Under the pieces are notes generated by a model that worked only from the letters and a program-made list of their open reading frames with translations, was not told the origin of the DNA and made no database searches. From Clostridiales bacterium (lineage in GTDB: Bacteria > Bacillota > Clostridia > Christensenellales > Aristaeellaceae), in contig DUQF01000017.1 in assembly GCA_012837965.1 (NCBI GenBank), positions 1 to 64,000 of the forward strand: a DNA stretch of 64,000 nucleotides, written 5' to 3'. Position 1 is the stretch's first letter. Each line of letters starts with the position of its first letter. This document shows, piece after piece, positions 44,036-53,281 of the stretch. The position numbers were made by a program, and so were the translations under genes.

Positions 44036-44736
44036 TGCTGTACCTCCCCAAAAATCAGGGTGATATTGTCATGCCCGCCAAGTTGCAGGGCGTATTGAAG
44101 GAGCCTGTCCGCCCCCTCTTCTAAATTATCCATCAAAAGAATGTCATTAAGCGCTTCATCTTTCACATACTCGGTTAAGCCATCGCTGCAAAGAAGGATG
44201 CGATCGCCGGGTTTTTTGTCCCAGCATAAATAATCCACCTTGACACGCCGCTGTGTGCCCACGGCTCTGGTAATGACGTTGCGATAAGGATAAACAGCAG
44301 CCGACTCTTCGCTTATTAGCCCCTTGCGCAACAGGTCGCCCACCACGCTATGGTCGGTGGATTGCAAAAACAATCGACCTTTGCGCATGAGGTAGCAGCG
44401 GCTATCGCCTACATGGGCTAAGAAAAAATCTTTTTGCCCTTCCCAAAGACAGGTGAGGGTGGTGCCCATGCCTCTGAGGCTATCATCTGACAGTTGTTTT
44501 TCGTAAATAATTTGGTTGGCCTTGGAAAAAGCAAACGCTAAAACCTCCCGACAGGGGGAACCATCGAGAAATTTGGTAAGCGCTTTAATGGCCGTTGCGC
44601 TGGCAACCGCCCCGCCCCTGTGCCCACCCATGCCGTCGGCCACCGCGTAAACGGGAAATAGGCCTTCTTTGTGCAAATAGGCGTCCTGATTGGTTTGCAT
44701 GACCAGCCCTACATGGCTGCGGATAGCAACGTTCAT
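44032..44736 (-). CDS. prpC (stp): PP2C-type Ser/Thr phosphatase
   Basis: 234 residues. PP2C metal motifs: HVGLVMQTNQDAYLH, AVADGMGGHRGGAVASATA, FLAHVGDSRCYLMRKG, STDHSVVGDLLRKG, CSDGLTEYV and GGHDNITLIF. It removes phosphate from the PrkC kinase and its substrates. Overlaps of 4 bp with rlmN upstream and prkC downstream couple the pair. Confidence 0.96.
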   Translation of the reverse strand: MNVAIRSHVGLVMQTNQDAYLHKEGLFPVYAVADGMGGHRGGAVASATAIKALTKFLDGSPCREVLAFAFSKANQIIYEKQLSDDSLRGMGTTLTCLWEGQKDFFLAHVGDSRCYLMRKGRLFLQSTDHSVVGDLLRKGLISEESAAVYPYRNVITRAVGTQRRVKVDYLCWDKKPGDRILLCSDGLTEYVKDEALNDILLMDNLEEGADRLLQYALQLGGHDNITLIFGEVQQ

Positions 44737-45791
44737 CCCTCTCTCTCCTCAAAAGATTCCTGCTGTAGGCGACAAGCTCGCAATTGACCGCAGGCCCCGT
44801 CAATGTCTTCGCCCATTGTGCGCCTGATGGAAGCGCTGATGTGTAAATTTTCAAGCCAAGCGCAAAATTCCTTGGCCTGCTTTGCGCTCACGCCCTGTAA
44901 GTCCCGCTCCTTAACATCGTTTAAGGGGATTAAATTCACATGGCACTGCAAGCCTCTAAGCCGTGAAGCTAATTCTTTGGCGCAGGCTTCGCCGGCGTTA
45001 AGACCGTTTATCAATGCATACTCAAACACGATGCGCCGCCCCGTTTTTTTAACCCAGTTGCGGCAAGACACCATCAGCTTTTCGATAGGATAGGTCTTGG
45101 CAACAGGCATAATTTGTCGGCGAATCCGGTCGTTTGGGGCATGCAGCGACACCGACAGGGTAACGGGCAGCCCTTCATTTGCCAAGCGATCCATTTGCTC
45201 GCACAGCCCGCAGGTGGATAGCGAAACATTGCGAAGGCCGATGTTCAAGCTTTCCTTGCTTGAAACCAAGCGCAAAAAGCGCACGACTTGGTCGTAGTTA
45301 TCAAGCGGCTCGCCCGAACCCATCAGCACAATGCGGCTAACCCGCCCATGTTCGGGCAAAAGGGTACCCGCCATGACCGTTTGCCCTAACATTTCTTCAG
45401 CGGTAAGGTTGCGGATACAGCCATCCAAGGCGCTCGCGCAAAAGATACAGCCCATTCGGCATCCCACCTGCGTTGAAATGCACAGGGTGTCGCCGTAGCG
45501 GTAGCGCATTAAAACGCCCTCAACGCAAGTGCCATCAAGTAAACTAAATAGCATTTTCTGCGTATCGTCTTTTTGGGACCTAGCGGTGTGCACAATCCGC
45601 ACAGGCTGGTCGATAAAGCTTTCCTTAAGCTTTTCCCGCAAGGAAAGGGGCAGGTTGTTCATCTTATCAAAGGAAACGCCTTTTAATAGCCATTCCTTGA
45701 CCTGCATTCCCCGAAATGCGGGGGCGCCAAGCCCCTGCAAGGTTGTCCGAAGCTCTTGTTCACTTAGGCCAAGCAGGGTTTGTTTAGGCAT
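44733..45791 (-). CDS. rlmN: 23S rRNA/tRNA adenine-C2 methyltransferase RlmN
   Basis: Radical SAM enzyme that methylates C2 of A2503 in 23S rRNA and A37 of some tRNAs. 352 residues. GCRMGCIFCAS holds the CxxxCxxC cluster motif. VLMGSGEPLDNYDQV and SLHAPNDRIR are standard, and TMGEDIDGACGQL carries the methyl-carrying Cys near the C-terminus, characteristic of RlmN. It overlaps prpC by 4 bp and rsmB by 8 bp. Confidence 0.96.
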   Translation of the reverse strand: MPKQTLLGLSEQELRTTLQGLGAPAFRGMQVKEWLLKGVSFDKMNNLPLSLREKLKESFIDQPVRIVHTARSQKDDTQKMLFSLLDGTCVEGVLMRYRYGDTLCISTQVGCRMGCIFCASALDGCIRNLTAEEMLGQTVMAGTLLPEHGRVSRIVLMGSGEPLDNYDQVVRFLRLVSSKESLNIGLRNVSLSTCGLCEQMDRLANEGLPVTLSVSLHAPNDRIRRQIMPVAKTYPIEKLMVSCRNWVKKTGRRIVFEYALINGLNAGEACAKELASRLRGLQCHVNLIPLNDVKERDLQGVSAKQAKEFCAWLENLHISASIRRTMGEDIDGACGQLRACRLQQESFEEREG

Positions 45792-47520
45792 CTTTCACCA
45801 TACGGGCGATGAAGAAGCCCTCCATCCTATCGATACCGGGTAGGATTTGCAGGCCGTAATCGCCGGACTTTAGCCGCAAACGTTCAGGAATACTGTCAGG
45901 CAGTTTATCCATCTTAAATTCCGGGTGCCTTTGAAGAAAGGCCTCTACCTGTTGCCCATTTTCTTCGGGCAAAACGGAGCAGGTCGCATACACCAGCGTT
46001 CCGCCAGGCTTGATGTAAGCGCAGCAGGTATCCAGCAGACTTGCTTGAAGGCGAATGAGCTCCTCCACCTTTTCATCGCTATAGCGGTACTTGGCATCGG
46101 GCTTATCGCCCAAAACGCCCGTGCCTGAGCAAGGCGCGTCCAAGATCACGGCGTCCATGGTATCCACCATGTGGTCACGCAGCTGGGTCGCATCCCTGAC
46201 CATGGGGCGTACGTTGTACAGGCGCAGGCGCTCGGCATTTTTGCCAATCAGCTCCACCCGATGCGGGTGAATATCCCAGGCCTGCACACGGCCGGTGTTT
46301 TCCATGGTTTCGGCAAGGTAGGCTGTCTTGCCCCCGGGCGCCGCGCAGCAGTCCAGCACCATCATGCCCGTTTGGGCATCCACCGCACGGGCCGCCAGTA
46401 CGCTGCTTTCGCCCTGAACAGAGAAGCGCCCCTTTTGAAAGTCGGGGTCCTGGGCAATATCGCCTGCGCCCGATACATACCAACAGCCGTCAAGCTGCGC
46501 CTTTTCAACACGCCAGCCTTCTTTTTTGGAAAGCATCTGCTCAAAGGCCGCATTGTCGTGGCGCATTTTATTGGGTCGCACGGTGACGTAGCGGTGGCTG
46601 CGATTGCCTTTGATAATTTCCTCGGCCTGTTCCTCGCCGTAAATGTCGATAAACTTTTCCACCAACTTTTCAGGCATGGAGTAAATAATCGAAAGATAGT
46701 GAACGAGGCCGTCGTCCCGCTCGGGCCAGGCAATAATGGCCGATTCCCGAAGGAAACTGCGAAGCACGGCATTGACAAGGCCGGTTAGCCCCTCATAGCC
46801 CCTGGCCCTTGCTAATTTAACCGCCTCGTTGACCACGGCGCTTTCGGGCACCCTGTCCATAAACAGAAGTTGGCAGGCGGACAGGCGCAAGAGAGTGCGG
46901 ATATGCTCATCCAAATTGTCGGCGTCTTTTAGAAAATGATTGAGAGCATAGTCGATGTAGTTAAGTTTTTCCACCGTTGTATAAACGATGTTGGTGCACA
47001 GTCTCTTATCCCGTGGGGATAGGCGCACTGAGCGCATTACGTCGCTGAGTGACAGGCTGGTAAAGCCATCGTCAATCAATATGCGGTCAAGCGCTTCCCA
47101 GGCAGCGGCACGGGCGCCGCCCTGCAAGGGGTCGGCAGGCGGCCGCTGGACATTGTTCCCGGCCGATTTTTTGCTCGCATCAAAGCGGCGGCTTTTGCTT
47201 TGACTGTTACTAAAACGGCGGGCATTGCCCCTATTATCTCGGCCGTCATCAAAGCGGCGATTTTTGTCCCGATTGCTTCTTGCGTCACGGCTTGTATCGG
47301 GGCGGCGGCTTTCCTTCGTCCCCTCTTTCTTGGAGCGCTCGCTGCGACCAGGCTTATCGCCCACTCGGCCGGAACGCTTATCGCCAAAAGAGCGGACGCC
47401 CGGCTTGCCCGGCCCGAATGAGCGGGTCTTAGGCTTTGAAAAGGGCTTGCCCTGAGGGCGGCGACCGCCTTTTTTTCCGGCGCCTTGTCCCTTATTGCTT
47501 GGTTTTTTTATCTGGTCCAT
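45784..47520 (-). CDS. rsmB: 16S rRNA cytosine-C5 methyltransferase RsmB with a long basic N-terminal extension
   Basis: 578 residues; the family is usually about 430-450. Residues 1 to about 133 are a low-complexity Arg/Lys/Ser/Gly/Asp-rich tail (repeated RSFG, SKSRRF and SRDARSNRDKNRRFD). The NusB-like domain follows (about 135-265), then the methyltransferase core with LDCCAAPGGKTAYLAE, the catalytic LDAPCSGTGVLGDKP and VYATCSVLPEENG (the Cys nucleophile). It methylates C967 of 16S rRNA. The extension is in frame with no start with a better ribosome site after it. Extra RNA contact or phase-like clustering is a guess. Confidence 0.94.
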   Translation of the reverse strand: MDQIKKPSNKGQGAGKKGGRRPQGKPFSKPKTRSFGPGKPGVRSFGDKRSGRVGDKPGRSERSKKEGTKESRRPDTSRDARSNRDKNRRFDDGRDNRGNARRFSNSQSKSRRFDASKKSAGNNVQRPPADPLQGGARAAAWEALDRILIDDGFTSLSLSDVMRSVRLSPRDKRLCTNIVYTTVEKLNYIDYALNHFLKDADNLDEHIRTLLRLSACQLLFMDRVPESAVVNEAVKLARARGYEGLTGLVNAVLRSFLRESAIIAWPERDDGLVHYLSIIYSMPEKLVEKFIDIYGEEQAEEIIKGNRSHRYVTVRPNKMRHDNAAFEQMLSKKEGWRVEKAQLDGCWYVSGAGDIAQDPDFQKGRFSVQGESSVLAARAVDAQTGMMVLDCCAAPGGKTAYLAETMENTGRVQAWDIHPHRVELIGKNAERLRLYNVRPMVRDATQLRDHMVDTMDAVILDAPCSGTGVLGDKPDAKYRYSDEKVEELIRLQASLLDTCCAYIKPGGTLVYATCSVLPEENGQQVEAFLQRHPEFKMDKLPDSIPERLRLKSGDYGLQILPGIDRMEGFFIARMVKDA

Positions 47521-47531
47521 GAATATTTTCC

Positions 47532-48458
47532 TTACTGTACTTTGGTAATGCTGCGTCCACGCAAAAAGTCGCTTGTCGCCATGGCCTTGGAGCCGCTTAG
47601 CTGCAAGTGCGTAATGTCAAGGACGCCGTTGCCGGCGGCCACCTGTAAGCCCTCCTTGGGGCCACTGGCAAGAACGGTACCGGGAGCGGCGGACGTTTCT
47701 TGGCCCAATACCTTTGCGCTGATGATTTTGATGGTTCCAATATCGCTTGCAAAGCTAACCCCCGGCCAAGGGCTTAATCCCCTGATGCGATTGACAATCT
47801 CCTGTGCGCTCAAGGACCAGTCCATCCTGCCCATGTCTTTGGTAAGCATAGGATAGTAGGTAGCCTGACTTTCATCCTGCGGGGTTGGGATAACAGCGCC
47901 GCTTTGCATGCCTTCGATGGTTGCTATCAGCAGTTTAGCTCCCTCAATAGAAAGCCGCTGTGTTAGGGAGGGGACGCCATCCTCAGGCAAAATCTCCACC
48001 TCTTTTTTTAAGAGAATGTCGCCCGTATCAACTCCCCTGTCGGTAAGCATGGTGGTAACGCCCGTGATTGTTTCACCGTTGATTAAGCACCAATTAATGG
48101 GCGAAGAGCCGCGGTACTTAGGCAAAAGAGAAGCGTGCACGTTGACGGTACCCATCGGGGGAACGTCTAGCGCCGCTCGAGGCAAAATTTGCCCAAAGGC
48201 GGCCGTTACACAAAGGTCGGGCTGTAATTCTTGCAAGATTTCAACACCCTCGCCCCGCATTTTGGCAGGCTGAAAAACCGGCAAGTTGTGTTCTTTCGCC
48301 CATTGTTTAACCGGACCGAACCTCACCTTTTTGCCCCTGCCGCTTGCCTTGTCGGGCTGGCAAAAAACGCCCGCCACCTGATGCCCTGCGTCCACAAGGC
48401 TTTTGAGCGAAGGCACGGCGTAGTCGGGCGTACCCATGAAAACGATGCGCAGGCTCAT
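47532..48458 (-). CDS. fmt: Methionyl-tRNA formyltransferase
   Basis: Formylates initiator Met-tRNA. 308 residues. Motifs: IVFMGTPDYAVPSLKSL, VNVHASLLPKYRGSSPINWCL (the HxSLLPxxRG signature), GVTTMLTDRGVDTGDIL and LSPWPGVSF. It overlaps def by 4 bp, the usual def-fmt pairing. The order in the operon is priA, def, fmt, rsmB, as in many Firmicutes. Confidence 0.97.
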   Translation of the reverse strand: MSLRIVFMGTPDYAVPSLKSLVDAGHQVAGVFCQPDKASGRGKKVRFGPVKQWAKEHNLPVFQPAKMRGEGVEILQELQPDLCVTAAFGQILPRAALDVPPMGTVNVHASLLPKYRGSSPINWCLINGETITGVTTMLTDRGVDTGDILLKKEVEILPEDGVPSLTQRLSIEGAKLLIATIEGMQSGAVIPTPQDESQATYYPMLTKDMGRMDWSLSAQEIVNRIRGLSPWPGVSFASDIGTIKIISAKVLGQETSAAPGTVLASGPKEGLQVAAGNGVLDITHLQLSGSKAMATSDFLRGRSITKVQ

Positions 48459-48934
48459 GGCTCGTCCTCTTCGTCGGCAAAGACTTCTTCGGTCATCTTA
48501 TCCACATACAAAATGCCATCCAAATGGTCTATTTCGTGCTGGATGCAACGGGCGTATAAACCCTCAGCCTCCACCTCAAAAAACTCACCAGTGCGGTCTT
48601 GCGCCCGAACCTTGATTTTTTCGGCGCGTGTCACATGGCCTGAACGCCCCGGCACGCTAAGACAGGCCTCCACCATGTCGCATTCGCCTTCTTCAAAAAT
48701 AATTTCGGGGTTAATAAACTCAATAGGTTCCGCACCTTTCTGTTCAACGTCTACCACAATAATACGGCGTTTGATGCCGATTTGCGGGGCGGCAAGGCCG
48801 ATGCCCTCCTTGTCGTACATGGTGTCGGCCATATCCCTGAGGATAAGGGGCAGACGAATCTTATCAAACTTGGTGATTGCGTGGCATTTGCCCCTGAGGG
48901 CTTTGTCGCCAATGGTCAGTACTTTGCGTATCAT
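48455..48934 (-). CDS. def: Peptide deformylase
   Basis: Removes the formyl group from nascent proteins. 159 residues, type I-like. Motif 1 is GIGLAAPQIG, motif 2 is EACLSVPGRSG (the usual EGCLS with G changed to A) and motif 3 is QHEIDHLDGILYVD (HExxH as HEIDH), supplying the metal Cys and two His. It is 12 bp after priA and overlaps fmt by 4 bp. The acidic C-terminal tail (FADEEDEP) is short. Confidence 0.97.
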   Translation of the reverse strand: MIRKVLTIGDKALRGKCHAITKFDKIRLPLILRDMADTMYDKEGIGLAAPQIGIKRRIIVVDVEQKGAEPIEFINPEIIFEEGECDMVEACLSVPGRSGHVTRAEKIKVRAQDRTGEFFEVEAEGLYARCIQHEIDHLDGILYVDKMTEEVFADEEDEP

Positions 48935-48946
48935 GTTTCTCCTTAT

Positions 48947-51169
48947 TTATGCCAGGGAGGGCGGGTTCACCTGTAAGGTGACGTCGCCTTCCGAGCGTTC
49001 CTGAAGGTCTGTTAGGTAGGCCATAAATGGGGACGGCTCCTTCTGCTCCAAAACCTTCATAAATACCTGCGCACGGTAACGCCCCATGAGCCTGCGGATG
49101 GGCGCCTCATCTTCCCTAACGAAAATGACTTCTTTTTTCCATCCGGGGTTGTTTTGAAGGGCCTTCCGTATTTCTATTAAAAGCTTGCCGCTCTTTTGCC
49201 TTGCCTTGTCAAGGCTGTCGTCCCGAACCAAAAAGCGCACCAACTTAGTAAAAGGCGGATACAGACCCCGCTTTCGCTTTTCAAACTCCACTTTGAAAAA
49301 ATCAAGGTAGTCTTGGGTGGCGGCCGCCTTAATGGCATAGTGTTCAGGCTTGTAGGTCTGCACAATCACCTGCCCTTGCCGCTGTGAGCGGCCCGCCCGC
49401 CCGGCAGCCTGCGTTAAAAGCTGAAAGGTGCGCTCGGCGCTCCTGAAGTCGGGAAGGTTGAGGGTTAAATCTGCCAGCACTGCGCCCACCAAGGTTACCG
49501 AGGGAAAATCCAGCCCCTTGGCAATCATTTGCGTGCCCACCATAACACGGGCCTTACCCTGCCTGAACCTGTCCAGCTGCCTTTTGTGGCCGTGCTTGCC
49601 TTGGGTGGTGTCGGCATCCACCCGCACGACTTCAACGTCCGGCAACAGCTTTTTCACTTCCTCCTCTACCCTTTGGGTGCCAACCCCCATGGGCTTAATG
49701 TAGGGGGACGCGCACTCCGGGCAAGTTTTAGGCAGCGGCTCTATCTTGCCGCAGTAGTGGCAGTGCAATTGTTGATCTTCCCGGTGAAAGGTCATGGCCA
49801 CTTCGCACGAAGGGCACTGGATGTTTTTACCGCAGTTTAGGCATTGAACGCTTGGCGCATAGCCCCTGCGGTTGACAAAAAGAATGGCTTGTTCGCCCCT
49901 TTGCACACATTCTTTGAGCTTGAATTGCAGCTGCGCCGAAAAAATGCCACGGTTGCCAAGGCGCAGTTCCTCTCGCATATCCACAAGCTCCACATGAGGC
50001 AGGGGTAAATTGTTCACCCGACGGGGCATTTCCAAAAGCATGTAACTGCCCCTGCGAGCCTTGGCGTAGCTGACAAGCGATGGGGTGGCGCTCGCGAGCA
50101 GCAAGGTCGCTCCCTCCCTCTGGCAGCGAAACTGCGCTACCTTTCGCGCATCATAGCTGGGCGTGTGTTCAGACAGGTAACTCTGTTCGTGCTCCTCATC
50201 TATGATAATAATACCCAAATCGGACACCGGCGCGAACACTGCGGATCTGGCGCCAATCACTACCCGCGCGTCACCCCTGCGGATGCGCCGCCACTCGTCG
50301 TACTTTTCGCCTGAAGATAGACGGCTGTGTAACACCGCCGCCACATCGCCAAAGCGGGAGCGGAACCAGGAAACAATCTGGGGCGTTAAGACAATTTCGG
50401 GCACCAGCACAATGGCCGTTTTGCCAAGGCGCAAACAGCGCCTGACGGCGCGAATGTACACCTCGGTCTTGCCCGAACCTGTTACGCCGTACAGGAGAAA
50501 AGAGCCCTTTCCTTTTTCAACGGAGGGCAAAATCTCCGACAGCGCTATCTCCTGATCGGAAGTGAGAACGGGGTCAGGCAAAAGCTCGGCCGCCCTTTGA
50601 AAGGGGCTTCGGAAAATTTCCCTTTCGCTTAAGTCTATAAGCCCCTGCTCACTTAAGTGTTTAAGGGCGGGCAAGGGGTCCCTAACCAGCAGCTTTAATT
50701 GAGATACGGCCTGTACCTGCCCATCCGATAGTAAATCAAGCAGGAGCTTGCGCTTTTGCGAGCGACCCTGCTGCTCTTTGGCGCTTTCAAGATCGCCGCC
50801 CAGCCACCTTGCCACCGTTTCGGTTTTGGGTTTGACCCTGTCCATGCGCATTTGCGCCGGAATCATCAGCCTAAGAGTGGCCGCCAAGGGACACTGTTCG
50901 CTTTGGGCCATTTCCATGGCTAAATCCATCAGCGGCTCCAAAATAGCGGGCTGTGGATCCAACTTTTTGAGAACAAACTTCATAACGGAAGGCTCAAGGT
51001 CACAGGTGTCTTTGAGCCTTAAAACGATGCCTTCAATTTTCCTGGGCCCAAAGGGAACAAGCACCCGATCGCCCTTTTGAAGGCGCATGTTTTCAGGTGC
51101 AAGGTAAGTAAAGGTTTTGTCCGTCTTGGAGGTGAGAATGTCCACAATGACATCGCAATAATCCGTCAT
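48947..51169 (-). CDS. priA: Primosomal helicase PriA
   Basis: Restart helicase that reloads the replisome at stalled forks. 740 residues. The 3'-DNA-binding domain is N-terminal (VDILTSKTDKTFTYLAP). The helicase has Walker A GVTGSGKTEVYI, the DEEH box IIDEEHEQSY and LLASATPS. A zinc-binding insert has four CxxC-type pairs (CLNCGKNIQCPSC, CHYCGK and CPECASPYI). QAAGRAGRSQRQG is motif VI. It overlaps coaBC by 4 bp. Confidence 0.97.
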   Translation of the reverse strand: MTDYCDVIVDILTSKTDKTFTYLAPENMRLQKGDRVLVPFGPRKIEGIVLRLKDTCDLEPSVMKFVLKKLDPQPAILEPLMDLAMEMAQSEQCPLAATLRLMIPAQMRMDRVKPKTETVARWLGGDLESAKEQQGRSQKRKLLLDLLSDGQVQAVSQLKLLVRDPLPALKHLSEQGLIDLSEREIFRSPFQRAAELLPDPVLTSDQEIALSEILPSVEKGKGSFLLYGVTGSGKTEVYIRAVRRCLRLGKTAIVLVPEIVLTPQIVSWFRSRFGDVAAVLHSRLSSGEKYDEWRRIRRGDARVVIGARSAVFAPVSDLGIIIIDEEHEQSYLSEHTPSYDARKVAQFRCQREGATLLLASATPSLVSYAKARRGSYMLLEMPRRVNNLPLPHVELVDMREELRLGNRGIFSAQLQFKLKECVQRGEQAILFVNRRGYAPSVQCLNCGKNIQCPSCEVAMTFHREDQQLHCHYCGKIEPLPKTCPECASPYIKPMGVGTQRVEEEVKKLLPDVEVVRVDADTTQGKHGHKRQLDRFRQGKARVMVGTQMIAKGLDFPSVTLVGAVLADLTLNLPDFRSAERTFQLLTQAAGRAGRSQRQGQVIVQTYKPEHYAIKAAATQDYLDFFKVEFEKRKRGLYPPFTKLVRFLVRDDSLDKARQKSGKLLIEIRKALQNNPGWKKEVIFVREDEAPIRRLMGRYRAQVFMKVLEQKEPSPFMAYLTDLQERSEGDVTLQVNPPSLA

Positions 51170-52371
51170 CGTTTTAGCTTTTTGAGCGCACGGGTGAGAA
51201 TTTTATCGGCAATTTCCCGTTTGCTGGAAAGGGGCCAATCTTCCCGCACCTGCCTGTCAATATAAGTTACGATATTGGTATCAGCGCCAAAGCCTGCGCC
51301 CTGTTTGGTTATATCGTTTAACATGATGAAATCAAGGTTTTTTTTATCTAATTTCTCTTGGGCGCTTTTGGTCCCATCGCCCGTTTCGGCTGCAAAACCC
51401 ACAAAAACCTGATCGGGACGCTTGGCTTCTCCAATGGCTTGAGCCACATCAGGCGCCGCCATCAGCTTAAGCAATAGGCTGTCCCTGCCCTCTTTTTTGA
51501 TTTTTTCGGGGCTTTGTTCCGCCACGGTAAAATCGGCGGGGGCCGCCGCCTGGATAACAATGTCGTTTTTTGGCGCCAGTTCCTGCATTAGGCTAAACAG
51601 GTCGTGCGTGCCGTGAAAGGGTTCCACCCGAACGGGCGGCTTTTGAAGAGCCGTTTGGCCGGACACAAGCGTTACCTCCGCCCCACGAAGATAGGCGGCC
51701 CGGGCAAGAGCATAGCCCATTTTGCCAGTTGAGCGGTTGGTAATATAGCGCACGGGATCGACAGTTTCCCTTGCGGCGCCGGCGGTCACCAACACTTTCA
51801 GTCCCTTCATGTCCTGCACGGTTAGGAGCTGCTCGGCCTTTTGCAAAATATCATCCGGCTCGCTCATGCGGCCTTTGCCCGCATCCCCGCAGGCAAGCAG
51901 ACCCCTTTCAGGCCCCACAAAGTGATAGCCCCGCTTTTGAAGGGTGGCGATATTTTCTTTCGTTGCGGGATTGTCCCACATGCCCGTGTTCATGGCAGGC
52001 GCTATGAGGATGGGCGCACGGGTTGCCAGCAGCACGGTGGATAACATATCGTCAGCAATGCCGTTTGCCATTTTGGCGATAATGTTGGCCGTCGCCGGCG
52101 CAACAATCATGAGGTCGGCCTTTTTGGCAAGAGCAACGTGTTTTATCTCCCAAAACTGCGGGGCATCAAAGGCGTTTAACACAACCGGCCTTGAAGACAA
52201 GGTTTGAAAAGTCAGGGGAGCCACAAAACGGGTGGCGTTTTGCGTCATAACAACGTCCACGCCCGCCCCCTGTTTTTTCAGGCTTGATACCAGCTGGCAT
52301 ACCTTATAGGCGGCTATGCCGCCCGTTACGCCAACAACGATATTTTTGTCTTGGAAGGACGAAGGACTCAC
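51166..52371 (-). CDS. coaBC: Bifunctional phosphopantothenoylcysteine decarboxylase/synthetase
   Basis: Coenzyme A pathway. 401 residues. The CoaC flavoprotein half (1 to about 190) has VGVTGGIAAYKVCQLVSSL, the PAMNTGMWDNPA motif with its Asn, and GLLACGDAGKGRM, whose Cys is the acid. The CoaB half starts near VLVTAGAARETVDPVRYITN and includes STGKMGYALA and KKNLDFIMLND. It overlaps rpoZ and priA by 4 bp each, a common Firmicute order. Confidence 0.96.
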   Translation of the reverse strand: MSPSSFQDKNIVVGVTGGIAAYKVCQLVSSLKKQGAGVDVVMTQNATRFVAPLTFQTLSSRPVVLNAFDAPQFWEIKHVALAKKADLMIVAPATANIIAKMANGIADDMLSTVLLATRAPILIAPAMNTGMWDNPATKENIATLQKRGYHFVGPERGLLACGDAGKGRMSEPDDILQKAEQLLTVQDMKGLKVLVTAGAARETVDPVRYITNRSTGKMGYALARAAYLRGAEVTLVSGQTALQKPPVRVEPFHGTHDLFSLMQELAPKNDIVIQAAAPADFTVAEQSPEKIKKEGRDSLLLKLMAAPDVAQAIGEAKRPDQVFVGFAAETGDGTKSAQEKLDKKNLDFIMLNDITKQGAGFGADTNIVTYIDRQVREDWPLSSKREIADKILTRALKKLKR

Positions 52372-52580
52372 TCGTCCGCCTCTAATTTCCTGTGAGCGGT
52401 GATAAGACCCCTGTTGATTTCTTCAATGGCAATGGCAAGGGGTTTGCGCTCCTTGGGGTCGATAAGGGGCTGCTTGCCCTCCACCAGTTCACGGGTACGC
52501 TTGGCAGTCGCCACAACCAAGGTGTAGGCGCTGGGCGTTTTTTCGAGCAGTTCGTCAATGTGCGGTTTGTTGATGGCCAA
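52368..52580 (-). CDS. rpoZ: RNA polymerase omega subunit
   Basis: 70 residues from the TTG at 52580, chosen because aaggagg lies 8 nt upstream. A longer frame from 52697 would run into gmk with no family sequence. NKPHIDELLEKTPSAYTLVV, VATAKRTRELVEG and KPLAIAIEEINRGLI are typical omega sequences. It assists beta' folding and polymerase assembly. The position after gmk is standard. Confidence 0.95.
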   Translation of the reverse strand: MAINKPHIDELLEKTPSAYTLVVATAKRTRELVEGKQPLIDPKERKPLAIAIEEINRGLITAHRKLEADE

Positions 52581-52593
52581 AATGAATGCCTCC

Positions 52594-53199
52594 TTATTGT
52601 TCTTCGATATGGGGAAAATAGCGGGTGGTACGCTGACGCTCAGCGCCAATAATATGCATGAGCTGTTCAAACGCCAAGTCCAGATTATCGTTAACAATAA
52701 CGTAACGATAGTGGTGCATTTGCTTCACCTCGCCCTTTGCGTTGGCAAGGCGGCGGGCTATCTCTTGCGGGTCATCAGTGTTGCGGGTATGAAGGCGCAC
52801 GCGCAGCGCCTCATAGCTTGGCGGAAGGATGAAAATAGACACACAGTCAGGACGAGTTTTCATGACATTCATGGCGCCCTGCGGATCGATGTCCAAAAGG
52901 TAGCTGCGGCCCTGTTTAATCCCCTCATCAATGGGACCGGCAGGCGTTCCGTAGCGATGACCGTGCACCGTCGCATGTTCCAAGAAGGCGCCGCTTTCAA
53001 GCAACTCATCGTATTCTTCTTCGGAAATAAAGCGATAATCCACCCCGTCAAGCTCGTTATCCCGCCGCTTACGGGTGGTGTAACTGATGGAAAATTGGAT
53101 GCTGGGGTCCACATCGAGTAGCTTTTTCACCAGCGTTCCCTTCCCCGTGCCTGATGGCCCGGAAATGACAATGAGCATGCCTTCTCGCCGTTCGGTCAT
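52594..53199 (-). CDS. gmk: Guanylate kinase
   Basis: Phosphorylates GMP to GDP. 201 residues from the ATG at 53199 (gggaggaggaa upstream); an in-frame ATG 18 bp earlier has no ribosome site. P-loop GPSGTGKGT is near residue 14. SYTTRKRRDNELDGVDYRFI is the GMP-binding loop, and FILPPSYEALRVRL follows. It is the first gene of the housekeeping operon. The usual yicC and remA (DUF370) neighbours are absent upstream. Confidence 0.97.
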   Translation of the reverse strand: MTERREGMLIVISGPSGTGKGTLVKKLLDVDPSIQFSISYTTRKRRDNELDGVDYRFISEEEYDELLESGAFLEHATVHGHRYGTPAGPIDEGIKQGRSYLLDIDPQGAMNVMKTRPDCVSIFILPPSYEALRVRLHTRNTDDPQEIARRLANAKGEVKQMHHYRYVIVNDNLDLAFEQLMHIIGAERQRTTRYFPHIEEQ

Positions 53200-53252
53200 T
53201 CCTTCCTCCTCCCTCAAAGAGCCCTTGTTTATCGTACAAGCGCCCAGATAGC

Positions 53253-53281
53253 ATTATACCACAATCATTCTTAACTGAAAA
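53253..53281 (-). promoter_or_regulatory. Promoter of the gmk-to-ksgA operon
   Basis: Minus strand: -35 TTTTCA (53281-53276), a 17-bp spacer and -10 TATAAT (53258-53253) with a TG one base before it (extended -10). Transcription would start near 53246, about 45 bp before the gmk ATG. This is the only good promoter seen ahead of the thirteen-gene run. Confidence 0.65.
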
